Source: Anaerolineae bacterium
Lineage (GTDB): Bacteria; Chloroflexota; Anaerolineae; B4-G1
Reading direction: 5' to 3'
DNA length: 10,891 nucleotides
Assembly (NCBI GenBank): GCA_030612585.1
Contig: JAUWNP010000146.1
Coordinates: 1 to 10,891, forward strand
Positions 6,002 to 10,891 of this stretch are shown here, in pieces; the first letter of the stretch is position 1; each line of letters opens with the position of its first letter. Under the pieces are notes generated by a model. That model had not been told where the DNA came from. It ran no database searches and worked only from the letters and a program-made list of their open reading frames with translations. Made by a program: the position numbers and the translations under genes.

Positions 6002-7180
6002 CTATTGAGACACCAGCGTGATGGCGTCAACGGGACAGAGCCCCACACACAACCCGCATCCATCACATTTCTCGCGGTTGACGCTGGCCACATCACCGAC
6101 CATGTCGATGGCCTGGTAGGCGCCTGAAGCGCAGGCCCTGACACAGTTCTCGCACCCCGTGCATTTGTCCTCATCTACCTCAGCAAGCAGCCTTACCGAG
6201 ATATCCAGATCAGAGAGTGTCACGATCTGGGGCAGGGCTTTGCCTTCGATGTCCGCTGGTGACGAACATCCATGTTCGTCGAGATACCCCTCGAGTCCAC
6301 GGGTCAGCTTATCAATAGTCGAGTAGCCGCGCCACATCACCGCACTGCAGACCTGCACCAGTGATGCGCCAACAGCTATGTACTCTGCCGCACCTTGCCA
6401 GGTACTAACGCCGCCGCAACCGACGAGGGGAATGTCCACTCCTTTGGCTATGCTCGCTGTGCATCGCAGTGATACCGGCTTCAACCCAGGCCCGCTATAC
6501 CCACCGAAGATCCCGATGCCCTCCACTGAGGGCAATGGGCTGAACGTCTCCAGATCGATCCCCGCTAACCCCGACAGAGTGTTTGTTGCGGTTATGGCAT
6601 CAGCTCCAGCCTCTTTGGCAACGCGTGCCAGGGAGACGATGTCAGTGACATTCGGTGTAAGTTTTGCAATCACAGGCAACTGGGTTGCTTCTCTTACCCA
6701 ACTGATGGCCAGCGCCAGAAATTCCGGATCCTGACCCAACTGGGCACCTCTCCCTTCCGCGAAATTCGGGCAACTGACGTTCATCTCAAAGGCGTTGACT
6801 CCGTGTGGTTCGAGTCGCCTCACAACCTCTTGCCATTCATCAGGGTTGGCTCCACCCATGATGCTGGCAATGATCGGCCGAGCAGGGTAGGCATCGCGGA
6901 TCAGATCAATCTCATCTTCCCAACGTTGGAGGGGCAATTCGGTGATCAACTCGATGTTGACCATACCCTCGATGCGCCGCCCTTGCCGGAGGATATGCAG
7001 CCGTGGACAGGGATCAGTTGTTGGCTCCAGTGCGATTGTCTTCAAGACAGCACCGCCCCAACCTGCCTTGAAAGCCTCTTTGATCATCTCCCCTCTTGTT
7101 GTGGGAGGGCCGGAGCCTAGCAGAAATGGATTGGGGAAGGAGATTCCCAGAAACTCAGTCTGTAACTTTGACTTTGACAT
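6002..7180 (-). CDS. preA: PreA-type dihydropyrimidine dehydrogenase subunit with C-terminal 2x[4Fe-4S] domain
   Basis: This is a cytosolic flavoprotein of the dihydroorotate dehydrogenase superfamily with a ferredoxin tail, the architecture of E. coli PreA, which reduces uracil or thymine together with PreT. The 392 residues begin with an FMN-binding TIM barrel: NPFLLGSGPPT at 17-27, the active-site cysteine in NVSCPNF (Cys137), AKLTPNVTDI at 172-181, ATNTLSG at 198-204, and a phosphate-binding loop near VGCGGV (253-258). Two ferredoxin-type clusters follow: Cys340/343/346/350 and Cys372/375/378/382. The ferredoxin tail and Cys137 argue against an ordinary dihydroorotate dehydrogenase. GGGAGG lies upstream of the ATG at 7180. 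That start is inside the 3' end of the amidohydrolase gene (26-base overlap), implying coupling. PreT is not in the window, so the electron donor or acceptor is unknown. The neighbouring ring-opening enzyme supports a pyrimidine or other N-heterocycle substrate. Confidence 0.88.
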   Translation of the reverse strand: MSKSKLQTEFLGISFPNPFLLGSGPPTTRGEMIKEAFKAGWGGAVLKTIALEPTTDPCPRLHILRQGRRIEGMVNIELITELPLQRWEDEIDLIRDAYPARPIIASIMGGANPDEWQEVVRRLEPHGVNAFEMNVSCPNFAEGRGAQLGQDPEFLALAISWVREATQLPVIAKLTPNVTDIVSLARVAKEAGADAITATNTLSGLAGIDLETFSPLPSVEGIGIFGGYSGPGLKPVSLRCTASIAKGVDIPLVGCGGVSTWQGAAEYIAVGASLVQVCSAVMWRGYSTIDKLTRGLEGYLDEHGCSSPADIEGKALPQIVTLSDLDISVRLLAEVDEDKCTGCENCVRACASGAYQAIDMVGDVASVNREKCDGCGLCVGLCPVDAITLVSQ

Positions 7181-8654
7181 AGATCTTCCTCCCTGCTGAG
7201 TTCAAACGCGAGTCTGGAGCAGGGGTAACGGCCGAGGAGAGATGCCCGCCTTCCCCCCTCTTTCCCCCCCAATGGGGGGGAGGAAGGGGGGAGGGGCGCT
7301 GAAGAACCTGACCATAGGGGCGGTCTGTCTCTAGCTCACCGTCTTGAGCTACGATTCCCCCCCGCAAGATCGTCATTGCAGGCTTGCCCAGGACTCGCAT
7401 TCCCTGATAAAGGGTATGGTCTGTTCGCGAATGGAGTCTCTGACTATCAATCGTTGACTCGCCTTCCTCATCATAAATGACAAAGTCAGCATCACTTCCG
7501 ATTGCGATGATGCCTTTGTTGGGATATAGACCAAAGATCCTGGCAGGATTTGTGGACATCAATTCCACGAGCCTTTCGATGGAAATGTGTCCCCTCCGGA
7601 CGCCGTAGGTGTAGATTAGCGGCAAGCTAGTTTCTACGCCCGAGGCGCCACCGGGAACATTGCGGAAGTCACCGCGCCCTTTGAGTTTCTGTTCCAACGT
7701 GTAGGGACAATGGTCAGTGGCGATCATCTGCAAGTCGCCCTCAGCTAGCGCTCTCCAGAGACCTCGTCGGTCCTCCTCCGTGCGGATCAATGGTGCCAAT
7801 ACAAAGTGGTGCGCTTCCGGCTTGCCGGACTTGTACACGTCTTCAGTGAACATAAGGTATTGTGGACAGGTTTCACCCGTGATGACCAAGCCACTACGTC
7901 TTGCCTGTCCAATCATACGTGCACCCTCCTGGGTGTTCACGTGCACGATGTGAATAGGCGTTCCTATGAAACCGGCATAAGCGATAACACGATTCGTTGC
8001 CTCCACGTCTGCAACGTAAGGATGTGCTTCTGGGTAATAGTCCATCGTCGTCTTTCCGGCTCGGACGAGCTGCTCCGTCGAGAACGACACCAGCACTCCA
8101 TCTTCTGCGTGGAAGCACACGAGGGCTTCTAGTTCCTTTGCTGCTTTGAGCGCTCTCAGTATCTCTTCGTCGCTTAGTCTGAAACCTTCATAAGCGGTGT
8201 ATATCTTGAAACTGGTGAATCCTTGCTTCACAACTTTGGCCATGTCGGATATCGTTTCCCCGGTCACCTTCCGCAGGATCATGTGAAAGCCAAAGTCCGC
8301 ATAGGATTGCTTGCTAGCGACCGCCATGCGTGCGTCCAGCGTGGGGATGAGTCTGCCGCTCTGATCGGGGACCACGTATTCGATCACGGTTGTGGTGCCG
8401 GCACAGACAGCAGCCGTTGTGCCGGACTCCCAGTCGTCAACGGAGTCAAAGCTCGTCGAGGGCCACGGAAGGTGAACGTGGGTATCAATGACACCAGGCA
8501 TCACCAACTTATGCGCCACGTCAATCGTTCTGTCTGCCGCCAAGTCTAGCCTTTGCCCGATCTGAACGATCTTTCCATTGGATACAGCGATGTCAGCGTG
8601 GAACCGGCCATTAGAGTTCACACAGTCGCCGTTCTTTATGAGCAGTTGCAACAT
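7155..8654 (-). CDS. Dihydropyrimidinase / hydantoinase-family amidohydrolase
   Basis: This is a metal-dependent cyclic amidase that opens dihydropyrimidine, hydantoin or allantoin-type rings. The family's binuclear-metal residues are all visible: His59 and His61 in DTHVH, the lysine that is carboxylated in SFKIYTAY (Lys150), His182 in CFHAED, His238 in HIVHVN, and Asp314 in ATDHCP. Tyr155 sits where dihydropyrimidinases bind substrate, and GGASGVETSLPL (335-346) is typical. The expected family end comes near residue 453 (PYGQVLQR). The further 46 residues are encoded by a C/G-tract hairpin plus the leader and first codons of preA, so the protein totals 499 residues. GGGGGG lies just upstream of the ATG. 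With PreA downstream this could be the second step of reductive pyrimidine breakdown, or a purine-pathway hydantoinase. Exact substrate cannot be read from sequence. Confidence 0.88.
   Translation of the reverse strand: MLQLLIKNGDCVNSNGRFHADIAVSNGKIVQIGQRLDLAADRTIDVAHKLVMPGVIDTHVHLPWPSTSFDSVDDWESGTTAAVCAGTTTVIEYVVPDQSGRLIPTLDARMAVASKQSYADFGFHMILRKVTGETISDMAKVVKQGFTSFKIYTAYEGFRLSDEEILRALKAAKELEALVCFHAEDGVLVSFSTEQLVRAGKTTMDYYPEAHPYVADVEATNRVIAYAGFIGTPIHIVHVNTQEGARMIGQARRSGLVITGETCPQYLMFTEDVYKSGKPEAHHFVLAPLIRTEEDRRGLWRALAEGDLQMIATDHCPYTLEQKLKGRGDFRNVPGGASGVETSLPLIYTYGVRRGHISIERLVELMSTNPARIFGLYPNKGIIAIGSDADFVIYDEEGESTIDSQRLHSRTDHTLYQGMRVLGKPAMTILRGGIVAQDGELETDRPYGQVLQRPSPLPPPHWGGKRGEGGHLSSAVTPAPDSRLNSAGRKIYVKVKVTD
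7253..7291. repeat. C-tract/G-tract hairpin in the amidohydrolase tail
   Basis: C6-TCTTT-C7 (7253-7270), loop AAT, then G7-AGGAA-G6 (7274-7291) folds into a very stable hairpin of 13 G-C pairs around a partly paired five-base internal region. In the amidohydrolase frame it encodes LPPPHWGGKRGEGG. It lies about 75-110 bases upstream of the preA start in the mRNA and could slow ribosomes or affect RNA processing between the two genes. Confidence 0.8.
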
Positions 8655-8678
8655 CTGATCCCCCCATACAAGAATGCT

Positions 8679-8822
8679 TCAGCCCACTAACAACAGCCTC
8701 AGGTCATTCACGTTGGTTCCCGTGTGACCCGTAATCATGGCATCGCCGAGCTCCTGCAATACACGGGATGCATCATGGTCATGCAGAGCACGGAATACGT
8801 CAATCTCCTTAACTCTTCTCAC
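8679..8822 (-). pseudogene. 3' remnant of a MOFRL-type glycerate 2-kinase gene
   Basis: An open frame ending in TGA at 8679-8681 encodes ALHDHDAS, then LQELGDAMITGHTGTNVNDL, then RLLLVG. The TG.TGTNVNDLR.LLV ending is the conserved C-terminus of MOFRL-family glycerate 2-kinases (also annotated as hydroxypyruvate reductase), which are normally over 400 residues long. Only about the last 40 codons remain. Upstream the frame runs into the permease gene, where no kinase similarity continues. A GTG at 8822 overlaps the permease stop as GTGA, so a 47-residue peptide might be translated, but it would lack the ATP-binding and catalytic domains. The family fits glyoxylate-to-glycerate assimilation after purine breakdown. 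A deletion joining permease and kinase genes explains it best; an assembly error is the alternative. Confidence 0.7.
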
Positions 8823-9694
8823 TCTTTCACGTACGGCTGTCCGAGTGCTTCGGGGCTTGTTGCGCCCCACCTGGTCCTAAACCACTTTGTTGACATAATC
8901 AGCAAAACCCCTATGGTTATGACAAAGGGAACCGTCCTCCAGATGTACCTGGACAAAATGCCAGGGAGTACTAGTTGTGGGTTGAGCGAGAGTTGCCACA
9001 GGGTACCAAAAAGTAAGGAGCCACCGAGCAGGATCAAAGGATTCCACGTGGAGAAAAAGACGAGGGCCAGAGCGATGAAACCCCAGCCCATGAGAAAGTT
9101 ATAGTTCCAGACCGGGTTGTAAAACAGAGAGTAAATCGCACCCGAAAGCCCCCCGAGCATCCCACCGATTGTTGCACAGAGATAGCGAGTTTTCGTGACG
9201 TCTATACCTGAAACTTCCGCGACTGATGGATTCTCTCCCACCGATCTTATCCTCAGCCCCAGGCTCGTCCTGGAAAGCACGAACCACGAAACGACTACCA
9301 GCGCGATCCCGACATAAAAGAATGGGGAAAGACCCAAGATAGTGGGTATCCTCTCCATCCCCAAAGGCCCTGTGTATGGGTTGCCTATGTAGGTGGTGAG
9401 GCCGAAGCCGAGGATCCATATGCCCATCCCGCTCACTACTTGGTCAACCCCCAACGTTACGGAAAAGAATCCGTGGAGAAAGCCGAGCAGGCCTCCGATG
9501 GCAATCCCCATCAGAAAGCCGAGCAAGTAGCTCTCAGTGGATTGGGCGGTGATGAAACCCAAGGTGGCACCGAAAAGCATCACACCCTCGATCCCAACGT
9601 TCAGAACTCCTGAGCGCTGGTCAATGAGTTCGCCGAGAGCGGCAAATGTGAAAATCATTGAGGCTTCTAGGCTTCTAGCGATAAACTCCCACAT
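8819..9694 (-). CDS. ABC transporter permease, nucleoside type (NupQ/YufQ-like)
   Basis: This is an integral inner-membrane subunit of an ABC importer of the BPD_transp_2 permease family, which moves nucleosides or similar compounds with a Bmp-type binding lipoprotein. It has 291 residues with about eight to nine hydrophobic segments. Family signatures are ERSGVLNVGIEG-like RSGVLNVGIEGVML (27-40), LGVDQVVSGMGI (81-92), VGENPSVAEVSGIDV (152-166, the cytoplasmic loop that meets the ATPase), and GGMLGGLSGAIYSL (177-190). GAGGAGA upstream of the ATG at 9694 is a good ribosome-binding site. It follows the larger permease by 28 bases, the usual order in nupPQ-type operons. No ATPase or binding protein is in the window. 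The 3' end abuts the glycerate kinase remnant, but the C-terminus (TSPEALGQPYVKE) cannot be judged altered without alignment. Confidence 0.88.
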   Translation of the reverse strand: MWEFIARSLEASMIFTFAALGELIDQRSGVLNVGIEGVMLFGATLGFITAQSTESYLLGFLMGIAIGGLLGFLHGFFSVTLGVDQVVSGMGIWILGFGLTTYIGNPYTGPLGMERIPTILGLSPFFYVGIALVVVSWFVLSRTSLGLRIRSVGENPSVAEVSGIDVTKTRYLCATIGGMLGGLSGAIYSLFYNPVWNYNFLMGWGFIALALVFFSTWNPLILLGGSLLFGTLWQLSLNPQLVLPGILSRYIWRTVPFVITIGVLLIMSTKWFRTRWGATSPEALGQPYVKE

Positions 9695-9722
9695 CTAACC
9701 TCTTCTCCTCTGTTTTTACCCT

Positions 9723-10832
9723 TTATGATCCCTTCGACGGGCTCAGGACAAGCTTATAACGGTAAAAGAACTGAAAAGCCACGAGAGTAATCATTAAAAC
9801 TCCGAGCAGGGCAAAGTCCACGCCGAAGCCTATATGGAGTTTTCCCTGGACGAATCTGCCACCTATGGACAATCCTCCGAAGAGCAGCGCTACCGGAATC
9901 GCCGCTAAAGGGTTTCCGAGGGAGATCAGTCCACATATTATCCCATAGAAAGCCAGATCGCCGAAATACCCGTAGTTTCTGGCGATTTTATACACGCCGG
10001 GGACCGCAGCGAAGTAGTGATACCCAGCCAAACCAGCCACGGCGCCTCCGATGACAAAAACCAACAGCGATATCCTGAATGGGCTGATCCCAGCATATCT
10101 GGCCGCAGCCGGGTTATGACCGTGGGCCTTGATTTGATATCCGATTCTGGTTTTGGCGAATACGAAAAACAGCAAGCCGGCTACCCCAAGAGCGAGGAAG
10201 ATGGTGAAAGGGACGTCCATGATCAGAGGCGCGTGAACCGAGGGGGGTAGATCGAAGCTTTCACCTCTCCCGCCGGGATTCATGAAGGGACCCCCCTCTT
10301 TGATCATGTGTGCAACCAGCCAGAAAGCTATAAAGTTTATTATCATGGTCACCACGATCTCGTTGGTGTTAAACTTCCCCTTCAGAAACCCGGCAATCGC
10401 TCCCAGCCCTGCACCGCCCAAGGCTGCTGCGATCAACATCAATGGGATGAGAATTGCAGGTGAAAGATCCGGGGGAGGAAGTGCCTTTCCGCCAAAGGCA
10501 AACAGGACTGCGAAAGCGCCCAGCGCCCCGGCGTACAGTTGCCCCGGCATCCCGATGTTCCAAAGCCCGGCTCTAAAAGGGATGATGAACGCGGACGTAC
10601 ACAACAACAGGAATATGAACCTGTTGATCGTCAGCGGCAGGCCATAAGGGTTGGCGAAAGCGTAGGAAAAAATCTCTCGATAAGCGAGCAGCGGGTTGAT
10701 CTTAGCCAGGATAAAGACGATGCTGAACAGCGCGAGGGCGAAGATTATGGCGAGGACCGAGATGATCGCTGCCTTCCAGCCGATTAACGTCAACCTCTTC
10801 TCAATCTTCAATTCGTGGCTACCGATCCTCAT
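9723..10832 (-). CDS. ABC transporter permease, nucleoside type (NupP/YufP-like)
   Basis: This is the larger permease partner of the downstream gene, forming the heterodimeric membrane channel of a nucleoside or nucleobase importer. The 369 residues have a basic N-terminus and a first hydrophobic segment at about 20-43. The signature FRAGLWNIGMPGQLYAGAL is at 86-104, FNTNEIVVTMIINFIA at 154-169, the coupling loop GHNPAAARYAGI at 238-249, and GGAVAGLAGYH at 262-272. The start at 10832 has a G6 tract eight bases upstream that can act as the Shine-Dalgarno. The final residues LVLSPSKGS are read from a dispersed-repeat-like sequence and end at a TAA immediately after it; homologues should end near FFYRYK. 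The missing ATPase is expected just upstream, beyond the right edge. Confidence 0.88.
   Translation of the reverse strand: MRIGSHELKIEKRLTLIGWKAAIISVLAIIFALALFSIVFILAKINPLLAYREIFSYAFANPYGLPLTINRFIFLLLCTSAFIIPFRAGLWNIGMPGQLYAGALGAFAVLFAFGGKALPPPDLSPAILIPLMLIAAALGGAGLGAIAGFLKGKFNTNEIVVTMIINFIAFWLVAHMIKEGGPFMNPGGRGESFDLPPSVHAPLIMDVPFTIFLALGVAGLLFFVFAKTRIGYQIKAHGHNPAAARYAGISPFRISLLVFVIGGAVAGLAGYHYFAAVPGVYKIARNYGYFGDLAFYGIICGLISLGNPLAAIPVALLFGGLSIGGRFVQGKLHIGFGVDFALLGVLMITLVAFQFFYRYKLVLSPSKGS
9730..9752. repeat. Short dispersed-repeat-like sequence at the permease 3' end
   Basis: On the minus strand the sequence CTTGTCCTGAGCCCGTCGAA followed by GGG matches, from memory, a very widespread small repeat of the form TTGTCCTGAGC..GTCGAAGG. 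It encodes the last residues of the first permease (LVLSPSKG). Only one copy is in this window, so the identification rests on recall. Confidence 0.6.
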
Positions 10833-10840
10833 GTCTCTTA

Positions 10841-10886
10841 CCCCCCTTCATCCCGCCCCCCAAGCCCCCTTCCTTAATTCCCCCCC
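10841..10886 (-). promoter_or_regulatory. G-tract leader before the first permease (possible G-quadruplex over the RBS)
   Basis: Read on the minus strand, the 5' side of the permease gene has five G runs: G7 (10886-10880), G5 (10869-10865), G6 (10861-10856), G3 (10854-10852) and G6 (10846-10841). The last four are separated by loops of 3, 1 and 5 bases, which satisfies the usual quadruplex pattern. The final run is also the only Shine-Dalgarno candidate, eight bases before the ATG. The sequence may simply be another G-rich dispersed repeat between the missing upstream gene and this one. No promoter elements can be recognised in so short a stretch. Confidence 0.45.
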
Positions 10887-10891
10887 AACTT

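Noticed and set aside
6002..7180. Ordinary dihydroorotate dehydrogenase (pyrD) for the PreA-like gene
   Set aside because: The C-terminal pair of four-cysteine ferredoxin motifs and the neighbouring hydantoinase fit dihydropyrimidine dehydrogenase PreA and not PyrD, and no pyrimidine biosynthesis gene is nearby.
7253..7291. Intrinsic terminator between the amidohydrolase and preA genes
   Set aside because: The hairpin is strong, but it has no T-tract after it on the minus strand and lies inside the open frame, upstream of a coupled gene.

Overview
The window looks like part of a GC-rich bacterial chromosome carrying genes for catabolism of purines, pyrimidines or related N-heterocycles. The source is plausibly a Chloroflexota (Anaerolineae-like) member. 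That guess rests on the gene mix and on several small dispersed repeats whose sequences resemble ones I remember from that phylum; no rRNA or other marker gene is present to confirm it. No tRNA, rRNA, CRISPR array or transposase is visible.

Layout: the left end (3-1807, plus strand) holds the last 30 codons of an unidentified gene, a single-pass membrane protein with a tandemly repeated C-terminal module, and a DUF2877/AllH-family protein. AllH is associated with the oxamate carbamoyltransferase of allantoin breakdown. These genes converge on a long minus-strand run. The convergent gap (1808-2043, the longest stretch without a gene) contains a GC-rich hairpin and most of a roughly 150-bp inverted-repeat element, and otherwise nothing I can identify.

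The minus strand (10832 down to 2044) reads as one operon-like block in transcription order. It has two nucleoside-type ABC permeases (NupP/YufP-like and NupQ/YufQ-like), a 3' remnant of a MOFRL-type glycerate 2-kinase gene, a dihydropyrimidinase/hydantoinase-family amidohydrolase, and a PreA-type dihydropyrimidine dehydrogenase with two [4Fe-4S] clusters. These are followed by the three subunits of a xanthine-dehydrogenase-family molybdenum hydroxylase: FAD, 2x[2Fe-2S], and Mo-cofactor. The transporter ATPase and binding lipoprotein are missing and probably lie beyond the right edge. As a working model, a nucleobase or nucleoside is imported, modified by the Mo-hydroxylase and/or the PreA-type flavoprotein, and its reduced or hydroxylated ring is opened by the amidohydrolase. 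Purine breakdown would lead toward glyoxylate/glycerate and oxamate, which would explain the AllH protein and the glycerate kinase scar.

The most unusual feature is how often small repeats enter coding sequence. A 14-bp-stem palindrome sits in frame inside the FAD subunit. The C-termini or stop codons of four genes (Mo subunit, FAD subunit, amidohydrolase, first permease) lie in repeat or hairpin DNA, so these proteins carry apparently non-homologous tails or terminate in repeats. Other points of interest are the glycerate kinase remnant fused to the end of a permease gene, a duplicated ribosome-binding-site/ATG module before the Fe-S subunit, and a G-tract leader before the first permease.
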